Below, one piece after another: positions 28,001 through 31,939 of a stretch of 64,000 nt of DNA. How positions within the stretch are numbered: the first letter of the stretch is position 1; every line of letters begins with the position of its first letter. Source of the stretch: CALMZY01 sp052033915 (GTDB taxonomy: Bacteria; Verrucomicrobiota; Kiritimatiellia; CAIQIC01; JAGNIJ01); the NCBI GenBank assembly GCA_052033915.1, contig JBPOJF010000003.1, positions 1 to 64,000 of the forward strand. The letters are read 5' to 3'. The position numbers and the translations under genes are program-made. The notes under the pieces are model-generated. The model was given only the letters and a program-made list of their open reading frames with translations, made no database searches and had not been told where the DNA came from.

Positions 28001-28457
28001 ACGTCTGCGCGCCCGAGACGTTGTTCTCAATCTTTCCGTACAGGTCAATGCCGATGTCCCCGTTGTTGTTGAGCGTGCGGGCGGGGCAAGTGGCTTCAAA
28101 GAGGAGTTGGGCAATCTTGAACCAGCCGCTGTTCAGGATCGTTGTGGGACGATTCGCGTTGTTGAGATGCACCACATGCTGGCCCCAGCAATCCGGCCGG
28201 CCGCGGGCCTCGTTTCCGCTCCATCCATTGTACCACCATGGACTGGTAGGCGTGCCGAAAGGGTCGCAGCCTTGACTCGAATCCCAATAGTCGTTCGTCC
28301 AATCATCCCGCCAGTAGACGTCCGCTGCTTGAGCGGCCGCTATACCGGTCACCATCCACAGGAGGATGGCTCCGGCGACTCGACCCAGGGTCCGGCGGTG
28401 TCCGATTTGTCCGGACGCGGACCGTTCAGTCCTGATTTCGTTGCGAGACGTTTTCAT
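13071..28457 (-). CDS. giant secreted multi-domain surface protein (5128 residues)
   Basis: Roughly 540 kDa, with a signal peptide ending near AAQA-ADVYW (residue 44-45). Regions in order: autotransporter-associated beta-strand repeats (about 140-840; for example LTKTGSGTLTLSGTSTHGGN); two choice-of-anchor-D domains (about 875-1440), each split by a jelly-roll module; a ConA/LamG-like stretch (about 1565-1790, FFDEIRVATSWADL); a long array of DDDT-bounded modules (about 1825-4685) carrying jelly-roll (LLxNPGFE ... YFDNASF) or lamin-tail-like (LLISEYIEGSSNNKYLELYN) inserts; FN3-like domains; and a C-terminal beta region (VPGQNWVGLPFIPDSNSVK). It is rich in Asn, Thr and Gly. No beta-barrel, LPxTG, T9SS or PEP-CTERM tail was found, so its anchoring is unknown. 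It is the last gene of an operon with a PEP-CTERM protein and a TSP3 protein (34 bases from the latter). Likely an adhesin or a polysaccharide-binding surface layer protein. Confidence 0.88.
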   Translation of the reverse strand: MKTSRNEIRTERSASGQIGHRRTLGRVAGAILLWMVTGIAAAQAADVYWRDDWTNDYWDSSQGCDPFGTPTSPWWYNGWSGNEARGRPDCWGQHVVHLNNANRPTTILNSGWFKIAQLLFEATCPARTLNNNGDIGIDLYGKIENNVSGAQTFNVPISFQNPVEINPVSGNITLNSNIWNNGNWINVWGNNGKTLALYGVLSDAGGLAVKENSTVILANDNTFSGGIWVEKGTVRLQTHTNAVGTGSVNVGTNATLDINYGAVHVRGVALTLYNGKVSKTVTGSTYWDGAFTNYNSSTVSVSAGNFIIISNMSLNSGTLVFSNVFNSGMNGGTMTGSGNLIKQGLGAFFLFPGTHSGNITMYQGEIRQFTGTMTGSGTLTMSNATTYRTDGTTTRTNTKAIVIKGDVTLGYSGGGALILTGNMSLNSGIRTITCPNTNTISGVISSGGLNKDGVGMLILSADNSYASTNTVSNGVLRISSTWALGSHTAGTIVQSGAALELTGGIATPAEPLSLVGTGINNGGALRNISGNNSYNGPITLTGLTRINSDSGTLQLGANGDVSGAGQTLIVGGTGVVDIWGDLPTGSATFIKDGTGTNTLNYSSATRTWTGPTYINEGVIQLTAANGISDNSAMTISNGATFNMAAGNDTIGSIAGTGTIVMGNSTLTCGGNNSNTVFAGVMSGAGGVLTKTGSGTLTLSGTSTHGGNTTVSAGTLIQNGTNSSSAVTVSSGAFLYGGGQVADLNIFGCVSPGVASNTVGKLKSAAVTLPTNGQIQIDLTAMSGTAGVDWDFLEASGSVTVNANSANRFTIALKGNPTGFNAGQGWTNTIITAGSISGFDATDFTVTTAEFIPSLGGGSFSVDQSGNSIRLIFTPLAGSAPDITVLGTNLAVISDGDTTPQIADGTDFGSVALEGAAKEHTFTITNDGTGLLFIDNVAIGGTHASDFTVTGVPAIHTNNLLLNGDFALSGNPAQLGTAVINNWNTWGTGGWYQNDIDSQMSVKIWWDDTGIYQNFTCATGAVYVFSVQGRHRSSKPLVNRSGVLKAEFYDSGGTPLAAYILDDLKPTDPQDQWIPMSGVCTSPANSVQGRLVLTVTSGAGSDGDAYFDNASVVCMNLLGHSTTTFRVTFDPSAIGARTGTVYITNNVTGKSPYDFVIKGTGAPPDMDVLGTNGAVIADGDTTPTQVDGTDFGTVALSGGSKLHTFMITNTGPCVIRASDIAIGGLHASDFTIAQQTFKTIAYNLIATNPSFEANADAWNMGGNCGVAQEFHGVYAKHGTNFMTAWWENVSHMDIPVTPGSTYVWSAWVTTPAGCAQTMSNLYGLLKMEWRTASDTSISDTQLTFSAGTTHNVQITPGTWKQIAVTSAAPANAAFLRAGWGVWRESWYASGQALFDEMVAYELPGVRGTSTFSIVFDPSEPGTRTATVYITNNTAKNPYDFQIQGKGQSALDDPTGAQAWRDGREMVRLQWTNYLNYGVIVVHRQTNAPTPLEQGVAYNVGDAVGTDGTRVVAKLPEGVWVEHILQPGSTNHYIFYTYDGDYYSPGVADSTNLLQYMPHEIVEEFCYTGGVTQLNGQSRGHGWSGSWNADPAFIITSNDTPDRPEFLYMWPYPDRGGNRIRVPDQGNGIWAVEAYRNFPKVTNGAIYISGRMSVQSNGPNRWCGFTFVTGSTHTVFFGDSWGADGYLGLSDWGSSGTATNRIIGWSAALTNTYLVIGKYDFATRRFSAVSYPGWTNTPSSEPNWGVSSTATGIVSYIDGVGIKAGCSDAVGMSPGECFFDEIRVATSWADLCNATLVWVTNYSVGVSNQVTDGQVTSGAFSVTFWTWDLSSPDHLGYDILNPSGTEILANKVPDFRNWYASNTMMVASDSVHAGYSPGILGFYTTRYSVCSKSGFWQYDLCTLSNGTPMTFTVVDDDTEGPVPTLLYIGTNYTPGAVNTNTTDGDLSSGGMFDIAVLLSDPSGIWYATNDYHNIDALAGNIQPNWDLTNSVNQDFGYDLPFTTFFGGSGAASVTAVVYNVAPINPTNLAMESMWTLTVSADDLDSDRGVWYGSTQPTWSVSYDRATTTNYPLHFWVTDDDKAPPVLAVPQIGMTLGGTNIGNLLKDGDLNDPNQWVLHSALGTILTNSAGEGGGNGILFTIHASDPTNHYGGFHQDYTIKENVSRRYLFSVRAREGVDDFNAAQVVLKFEFLNSANEGLYSTETDNIVTHLTDDWKTFWFSATSPANAAVVRASVHFNTANGTVGTTGRTSMWDSVRLYWADLVDTNPILRVTDGQFVQASAATPFRLNINAYDTDSGLARGTTHLDSQSFISVRNLATNNLANYSAADSSPNTRSVDSSNVWTWTTSLGNVDDYMTQSNIVIATLRDADLDRPNDQLSVSNITAGYFVVVDDDTNYPARGFMEAQELLLNPGFETNGAYWRLDGAPLLDITNYAAETGDYGLMITNYSSQGGGIYAEQFVDVIGGQTYRLSVRARKEGLCNQPGIFVKAEHFSSSGLPDPTWDETNIINSLTTDWQTFSITFDAHANAMSNKIVFMHWAPGARQGYGAVYFDNASFTFASGPPMEVRIGTNVIEGTTADGAASEATNAYYTVTDAMLAGVAPTNPLRFILAAFDADSGLARTDIASAAGSNTFLTVANLTTNNVVNYMASESTPLPTMNTDTNVWRFDSISSATLDSLINAPNGTNEIRLTMKDADFDRLNDQLSVSNALFGVFRVLDDDTNRPVFSSFGLNAGTRTTLRAGDITFVQYSAKDPDSFAFVTFVDILPGTVIKFTDHGWDNNTGTFTTFNEGILQWTAPDEWITAGQIVTIDFSGGTTNTSTGTVAQVDLGFSLAEAGDQVLAFQDTSSSTTFLAGISWDYAESGWMDAGNPVDASDSYCPPGLIEGDTAITGQKTPSTVSCVYYGSGGAPTTGTTAFLRQNMANLSGNWMYSETSALTVPGTYFNTWRVTVLDPEVYIETTDAGINALILTGMVQDAISGIYKAGGTANSPTLTVYNAAGAVVEASYMIEGPAANGDAQSAAEPLGSGTFALTDLYTTYTALVTAADYDVDRTSDSLIATQKVIIKVTGDDDTASPLPGIFEPGNLLRNSSFELQHEDGGANEALYWTYDERTLDYRNGGFWGSAARTDGGGMDGDCVGAICGTWYASTNMGGFWQQVTNEAGAGSVWEASAYVRAPSSWACTAQCIQVQFYDAGASNMLSARTNYFTPGEDWTRVAVTGSAPAAARWVRWLVRADGITSSGAGEALSIDCISLRVLTHTIMDFMIGRQSFYRSGYSSNALFRTTDGDLAEVSSSNMMKFIFSVYDADSGLLRSTSEEYLNYDIGNEPELQNIYSNYVAAMSMLDTRSALSTSVFAQATNFTVTGRNDVETGMVYKLMNLTNAITLSGRDADADRPNDEIWFTDSLYGRLSVSDDDVTGPYHWLIYVGDNFDWGAGNTGPISDAQMTSGLDIAYGIWDPSGILVTNTSIGSTNTDGNVGSVRPNWDLIRPPPDSSQIVANSVVGPTNIWSPKGNGSYNATVVVHNISAVTYEQNTIGVWRVRASSEDFDCDRGWNVLTNAQGIAETCSWDRAITSDQSFEFVVYDDDTNAPLLTGLSIVSGAHKAGATDLLISEYIEGSSNNKYLELYNGTTGAVDMSQYKIAIYFDGSSTTSGVGNPISLSGILPPGGIYVIANSSATNWTGTPDKITGLNFNGNDAVLLLHNGATVDVLGVVGNADVWGADQTMLRNINILNPSPLWVSNDWTRYPVDTVSYLGNHMGPVTDGDLASADLTITGNVQDVGSGIYVSANEPRYTLKAPGGGTIVNNKTFAQKPATDGDGQTASVPLSDPIVGFNYANITLGTYTATVNVTDYDVDRISDTATLSRTTAFVVIDDDTNKPLLGTGILNLLSNPGFEVQSAGGETNALYWDTDFPNDHGAWWGVAERLNWEPRLNGTWTMNFRAQDYGVKWTNNAGIWQEVTNTTAVGTLWEASAWVRNDDGIENPRYHWTSDVNELIIEFYDGENNRLTTSTNRFKEPGATWTLISVTATTVANTAWARFVMNTWGIGNCCTGVLRIDDVVLRPLLSTGVNPLAVRVQDRWITGSDTTSNALFTVTDGDLGYDMSAERPFMLYFNAYDADSGLSRGTTDNSTQMNVTVVNLATNNVANYSAGNSVSFSDTRNPGAYSVWKWTSIPSDNLQSMIDAGSNEIRGTLFDADNDRVGDQLANVSQRFGFLKVVDDDVTPPLATGLCLYAINTLANTTNLTDGLMRNGQWYIGMFINDPSHVSTTNQGDWWGLNYSLINPAGVTCSANYGFDRIFNYDGTNYYADRNWAGEVAYSNNMLGVWRIAYSAQDQDNDRPNDWTAVSNSHNIAGTSNLIVVIDDDTNAPLPPSDFEIKVTGWTNVNRFEVRWKPGVDADSGIAEYRAYTNETPTNVQAGILLTSGFTVTNEMTSVLITNGDFEVGYDELAIPHYPLSTNGWTVHGYSGAYFDNAVSQSGSNSIRFSWVNTGSNDDWMQAAQDVWIQNTSNSYGIISISAAFHGNLSAVDAGAFCKIEYKDAATNHLGAYTDEWMDAGLRKLYRANTGGGWSNVTWIATNMPPATQIIRFGVGARIYGVKAPFNCWWDNITCTVKLMSASCAYGVVITNAPEAAITQSVFVVDADDDRPDDRLRSIVTNFPQLYDATPPLTVTNFSVTEGTDTTSEIFLQWNPLPNGGGNNLSPWRTYAIFYTEEDRDPVLTDPHIAWDSGNYGSLATNTTSAITLTNFAFGSTYRFAIAGWDQAGNIGMLSTSPAITLAGFSVTQGVVLTTQPEGPSISWTATNRYGNIVREFDLLYVDAMDFTDALSNQWKLLTSVMDSCFMDTGWVDRTPPHRMVNTMRFYRAAQHDQWKLSRSQRAASVEIYGMKTIRLVPGQNWVGLPFIPDSNSVKTILGYDLPGAEHYVNATRVIWTKKTNTPQSRIHIWLSKNATNPPSWQHVVTNGPPLPADDLKMPLEEGFIIQIPTNGPKTTNVIMFVGRVPTNSTTYTIQGGGKSGTYHMVSMRTPNRLHPGNMNLAGVSGTADNIPLHSERIWSLDRISQRAKADVWYDAKTGRWRLNITPNFPNVPTNYFGPDDALVFYQPTNKTSGWTWTLPRPYSPPTKNMTP
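14300..22721 (-). repeat. coding array of DDDT-bounded modules in the giant protein
   Basis: The junction V-[IV]-DDD-[TV] (plus-strand GTCGTCGTC-type) occurs near 22713, 22224, 21284, 20303, 19245, 18213, 17700, 16833, 15795 and 15365. Steps are 489, 940, 981, 1058, 1032, 513, 867, 1038 and 430 bases. Each unit contains TDGDL, then DADSGLxRGTT, then a D-AD-x-DRxNDQLS element before the next DDDT. Short units are the bare core of about 150 residues. Long units carry an extra domain directly after DDDTNxP. Confidence 0.8.
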
Positions 28458-28490
28458 CGTGTGCCCACGCTTTGTTGGTTGTTACCCCGG

Positions 28491-29402
28491 TTATGGCTCC
28501 ACCAGCCGCACCCTGTATTTGCGCATCTCACCCGACATGCCGTTGGTGATCGTCGTCACCGTCAGGTCGCTGTCCGCCGTGATCACATCGCTCACGTTGC
28601 TGTAGGAAACCGGGTCCGCCCAAGGGATGTCCATGCTCTCGAGCTGGTATCGTTTTCCGGCGACGGAATCCCACGAGATCCTCGCGTGACCTTCCGCTTC
28701 GGACGCGATCTGCACGGCGACGAAGACCGACCGATTGTCGAGCGGGTCGGTGCCGGCGCGGTACTCCTCCCCGTCGGTCATGCCGTCGCCGTCGGTATCC
28801 GGGTTGAGCGGATCCGATCCCAGACTCTTCTCCCAGGAGTTGTTCAGGCCGTCGCCGTCGTCGTCCCGCGGATCGATCGCGTTGGTGGTGGCGGACATGC
28901 CGATGAGCAGGACGCTGTTGTCGTACACGGTCAGGACCTGGGAATCGGCATAGAAAGTGGCATCGCGCAGCTTCGGGGCGTTGAAGACGCGGACGAAAAT
29001 CTTGCTGTTGTTCGCGGGGCGCTCGCTGAGAGCGATGGAGAAGATTCCGGCATCGACGATTCCCGGAGCCGTCAGATTGCCGACATGGGACTGGCCGCCG
29101 GCCACCAGGGAGTTGTTCGTGCTCGGCGTGCCGTCCACATCCGGCGGTTCGATTCCGTTATTGACCCAGAGCACCTGCACCAGGTCGCATTCGGACGCGG
29201 GCGCCGTGGCGGAGCCTTTCAGGTTTGTGCCGAACTCGTCCGTGATGGGGTTGGATGTGCCGATGGCGACCGGCAAGTTGAATTGTCCCTGCGCGGAGAG
29301 CGCGAAGATGAGCAACAGGACCGCCACGCGAGCTGAACCATACCGAAGGACTTCCGGGAGCCCTCTTTTCAAGACCCTGGCCTTTTGGACTTCAGGCTTC
29401 AT
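28491..29402 (-). CDS. secreted protein with thrombospondin type 3 (calcium-binding) repeats
   Basis: 303 residues from ATG 29402, which has AGAGG seven bases upstream; a TTG lies two codons earlier. A signal peptide ends near ALSAQGQ. The central part has no recognised domain. Residues about 190-245 hold TSP3-type acidic repeats: DPRDDDGDGLNNSWEKSLG, then DPLNPDTDGDGMTDGEEY, then AGTDPLDNRS, which bind calcium in known proteins. A short beta domain of the kind found at the end of many secreted PVC proteins follows (ISWDSVAGKRYQLESMD). It starts two bases after the PEP-CTERM stop, suggesting translational coupling, and precedes the giant gene by 33 bases. Probably an extracellular matrix or surface component; exact role unknown. 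Confidence 0.8.
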   Translation of the reverse strand: MKPEVQKARVLKRGLPEVLRYGSARVAVLLLIFALSAQGQFNLPVAIGTSNPITDEFGTNLKGSATAPASECDLVQVLWVNNGIEPPDVDGTPSTNNSLVAGGQSHVGNLTAPGIVDAGIFSIALSERPANNSKIFVRVFNAPKLRDATFYADSQVLTVYDNSVLLIGMSATTNAIDPRDDDGDGLNNSWEKSLGSDPLNPDTDGDGMTDGEEYRAGTDPLDNRSVFVAVQIASEAEGHARISWDSVAGKRYQLESMDIPWADPVSYSNVSDVITADSDLTVTTITNGMSGEMRKYRVRLVEP

Positions 29403-29404
29403 GG

Positions 29405-30037
29405 TCAACCTCTACGATGTGATATTCGCTCTTTTCGGGCCTCTTTTTTCATGACGGCTCGCATACCGAATGCCAAGCCGAGGAACAACAGGAGCAGATG
29501 GCTGGAACTGGGTTCCGGGATGATGACGAAGTTGGTGGTGATGGAGGTCTGATAGTTGCCCCCGAAATCCACGTTGACCTTGAAGAACTCGCTTGTGATC
29601 CCAAAAACGGCGGACGTGTTCCAATCGACCACGTCTCCGGCAACCGGGTAATTCGTCGTGTCGAAGAACCGGATGTACAGGTACTTGATGACGGAGTCGT
29701 CGAAGCTGAAGTTATTGGCGGTATAGAACGTGCCCTCGGTCGTGCCGTAGGACGGGGCGCCGATTCGAACGTAGCCGATGAAGACATCGTCGCCCAGCAC
29801 CGAGTCGGCGACCAGGCCGCCGCCCACGTACTTGGGCCCGTTGTTGATGGCGTCGGTGCTTCCGAAGATCATCACCACGGAGCCGTCCGCAAGGGGAGCG
29901 CCGCCGGAATCTTGCAGCGAGTACGAGACGTAGGCGATGAGATCGACAATCGCGGATTGCGAAACGGTGACGCATGAGAGCATCAGCGTTGCGCAACACC
30001 AGAAAACCATCAGCCCTCTGTGAGGGGTTGTTCTCAT
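29405..30037 (-). CDS. PEP-CTERM sorting domain protein
   Basis: 210 residues. An N-terminal signal peptide (VFWCCATLMLSCVTVSQSA) and a C-terminal tripartite sorting tail are both visible. The tail is IPEPSSSHLLLL, a hydrophobic helix LLFLGLAFGMRAV, and a basic end MKKEARKERISHRRG. PEP-CTERM tails are recognised by exosortase in bacteria that make exopolysaccharide; no exosortase gene is in this window. The middle (about 30-175) is beta-rich, with GSVVMIFGSTDAINNGPKY, and has no recognised catalytic motif. It is the first gene of the surface operon that continues into the TSP3 and giant genes, so it may be the only member that is directly sorted by exosortase. Confidence 0.85.
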   Translation of the reverse strand: MRTTPHRGLMVFWCCATLMLSCVTVSQSAIVDLIAYVSYSLQDSGGAPLADGSVVMIFGSTDAINNGPKYVGGGLVADSVLGDDVFIGYVRIGAPSYGTTEGTFYTANNFSFDDSVIKYLYIRFFDTTNYPVAGDVVDWNTSAVFGITSEFFKVNVDFGGNYQTSITTNFVIIPEPSSSHLLLLFLGLAFGMRAVMKKEARKERISHRRG

Positions 30038-30169
30038 GTCTGCATCACAATTCGCATATACAGAAACGCCCCAACCAGGCAGCAGACCAGCGCGCCTCCA
30101 AATCCCCCAACTTCTATCATCTCTGCGAGGACGTATAAGGACTGCCTGATCCTGCTCTCCCTATTAGGG

Positions 30170-30202
30170 ATTATACATAGCCATGTTGGGCATTTATGTC
30201 AA
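30170..30202 (-). promoter_or_regulatory. possible promoter of the surface-protein operon
   Basis: On the minus strand TTGACA (30202-30197) and a perfect TATAAT (30175-30170) are 21 bases apart, longer than the usual 17, so the -35 assignment is doubtful. A transcript from here would have a leader of about 125 bases before ATG 30037. Confidence 0.35.
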
Positions 30203-30489
30203 ACGAATCGGCTTGTAAAAACAGGGTTCAAATATGGAAAAAACGTTTTACTGATTCAAAGGGGTTGACGGGCGGATAAAACCCGGTGTTGGGCTTTGGT
30301 TCCAGAGGGGGTGATCGGGCTTTCAAAACACGCGAAAAAACCCCGTTTCACGTAACGATCCAAGGGCATGTTCTGAAGGACTGGCTTGCTCAGGTATTTT
30401 CGGGTTCAGCATAAAGGTCGGTTCGGCGGCGGGTTTTACGTCGTTCTGTACAGGAATCCATTGATTTGTGGCTATTCGGAAAATGACTC
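30203..30489. other. intergenic region without recognised gene
   Basis: Between the divergent surface operon and the nusA operon. It is less GC-rich than its surroundings. Short open frames (for example 30020-30268 plus strand) have no coding character. No known riboswitch or RNA family was recognised. It could hold upstream control sites for the surface operon. Confidence 0.5.
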
Positions 30490-30518
30490 TTGACCGATCG
30501 TTTCACGCCTCATAGGAT
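30490..30518 (+). promoter_or_regulatory. promoter candidate for the nusA-infB operon
   Basis: TTGACC (30490-30495), 17 bases, TAGGAT (30513-30518). The predicted start near 30525 gives a leader of about 134 bases that contains the hairpin at 30566-30590. Confidence 0.6.
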
Positions 30519-30565
30519 ACCCCAGTTTGTAGCAGGTTTTGTAGTCATCTGCGTCGGTGTGTGCC

Positions 30566-30590
30566 AAGAGTGGGGTATACCCACTCTTTT
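30566..30590 (+). terminator. attenuator-like hairpin in the nusA leader
   Basis: AAGAGTGGG, loop GTATA, CCCACTCTT followed by TT: a perfect 9-bp stem ending in four T, about 40 bases after the predicted start of transcription and 68 bases before nusA. Shape and place fit a transcriptional attenuator of the nusA operon. Confidence 0.5.
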
Positions 30591-30658
30591 GCGTCTAGGA
30601 CCTTGGTGCCGGCGCGGAGGCATCTGTGACCCCGGCAAAGGGTGGAGGGGAAAAGGCG

Positions 30659-31939
30659 ATGAACAACGAATTACTGGCCGTTCTTGAGTACATGGAAAGG
30701 GAGCGCGGAATCGAGCGTGAAACACTGCTCGTGACCTTGGAGGCAGCCCTTCTCAGCGCGTCCAGGAGGAACCTCAAGCAGGTCAAGGATTTGCGGATCG
30801 ATATCGACCGGAAAACCTGTGATATTCGCGCTCTGGCGAAGGTTCGGGTTGTCGAGCGCGTGACCGAGCCGAACGACCAGGTTGACCTGGCGCAGGCGCG
30901 CAAGTACAAGCCGGACGTCAAGATCGGCGAGATCATCGAGATCGAAGTCACTCCTGGGAATTTTGGCCGTATCGCGGCCCAGACTGCCAAGCAGGCGATT
31001 CTTCAGAAGATCCGGCAGGCCGAAAAAGAAAGGGTCTTCGAGGAATACAAGGACCGCGCCGGCGATATCGTCAGCGGCATCGTCCGCCGTTTCGAGCGGC
31101 GGGATGTGGTTGTCGATCTCGGCCGGGCCGAGGCGGTCATGACGGACCGGGAGCGCGTGCCGACGGAGGATTACCAGATCGGCGACCGCATTCGCGCCTA
31201 TATTGTGAGCGTCCAGAATAACCCGCAGGGGCCGGAAATCCTGATCTCGCGGGGACATCCCGACTTTGTCCGGCGCCTGTTCAAACTGGAAGTCTCCGAG
31301 ATTGCGGATAAGACCGTGGAAATCAAGGGGATTGCCCGTGAAGCCGGCTTCCGCACGAAGATCGCGGTGGTTTCCAACGATGAGAAGGTCGATCCGGTCG
31401 GCGCGTGCGTGGGCATGCGCGGCATGCGCGTGAAGAACATCGTCCGCGAGCTTTCCGGCGAGAAGATAGACATCGTGCGCTGGCATGAGGACGTCAAAAC
31501 CTACGTCACGAACTCGCTCGCGCCGGCGAAGCTGATCCGCGTCAATGTGGACGAGGAGTCGCACACGGTCCATGTGATCGTCGAGGCGGACCAGCTTTCC
31601 CTGGCGATCGGGAAAAAAGGCCAGAACGCGCGGCTGACGGCGAAACTGGTCGGCTGGAAGATCGATATTCAGAAGGACGAGGCGGACATTTCGTTTGACG
31701 AGAAGGTGGCCCGGGCCGTGGCGGAACTCGCGAAGGTCGAGGGCATCGGCGACGAATTCGCCGAGAAGCTGGTTCGCGCGGGCTTCCTCACGCCCGAAGG
31801 CATTCTCGCCGTGGAGCCGAACGATCTTCTGAGCGTCGACGGATTTACCGAGGATATGGCGAAACAGGTATACACGGCTGCCGAGGCGGCGTTCGAACGT
31901 GAACACGGCAAGGCGGAGGAGACGACTTCCGATACATGA
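30659..31939 (+). CDS. nusA: transcription termination/antitermination factor NusA
   Basis: 426 residues from ATG 30659, which has GGAGGGG upstream. NusA binds RNA polymerase and nascent RNA and controls pausing, termination and antitermination. Seen in order: the NusA N-terminal domain (NNELLAVLEYMERERGIERE), an S1 RNA-binding domain (GDIVSGIVRRFERRDVVVDL), two KH-type segments (VGACVGMRGMRVKNIVREL and LAIGKKGQNARLTAKLVGW), and a helix-hairpin-helix tail (VEGIGDEFAEKLVRAGF). rimP, often upstream in other bacteria, is absent here. The stop overlaps the infB start (ATGA). A leader hairpin suggests attenuation. Confidence 0.97.
   Translation: MNNELLAVLEYMERERGIERETLLVTLEAALLSASRRNLKQVKDLRIDIDRKTCDIRALAKVRVVERVTEPNDQVDLAQARKYKPDVKIGEIIEIEVTPGNFGRIAAQTAKQAILQKIRQAEKERVFEEYKDRAGDIVSGIVRRFERRDVVVDLGRAEAVMTDRERVPTEDYQIGDRIRAYIVSVQNNPQGPEILISRGHPDFVRRLFKLEVSEIADKTVEIKGIAREAGFRTKIAVVSNDEKVDPVGACVGMRGMRVKNIVRELSGEKIDIVRWHEDVKTYVTNSLAPAKLIRVNVDEESHTVHVIVEADQLSLAIGKKGQNARLTAKLVGWKIDIQKDEADISFDEKVARAVAELAKVEGIGDEFAEKLVRAGFLTPEGILAVEPNDLLSVDGFTEDMAKQVYTAAEAAFEREHGKAEETTSDT

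Noticed and set aside
15066..29336. Several long plus-strand open frames (for example 17652-19181, 23022-24308, 27666-29336) opposite the surface operon
   Set aside because: They have Arg/Ala/Val/Gly-rich compositions typical of the antisense of GC-rich genes, no family motifs and no ribosome binding sites; the minus-strand frame has clear repeats and a signal peptide.
30020..30268. 82-residue plus-strand open frame in the gap before nusA
   Set aside because: Overlaps the PEP-CTERM gene start and promoter, has no ribosome binding site and no recognisable fold.
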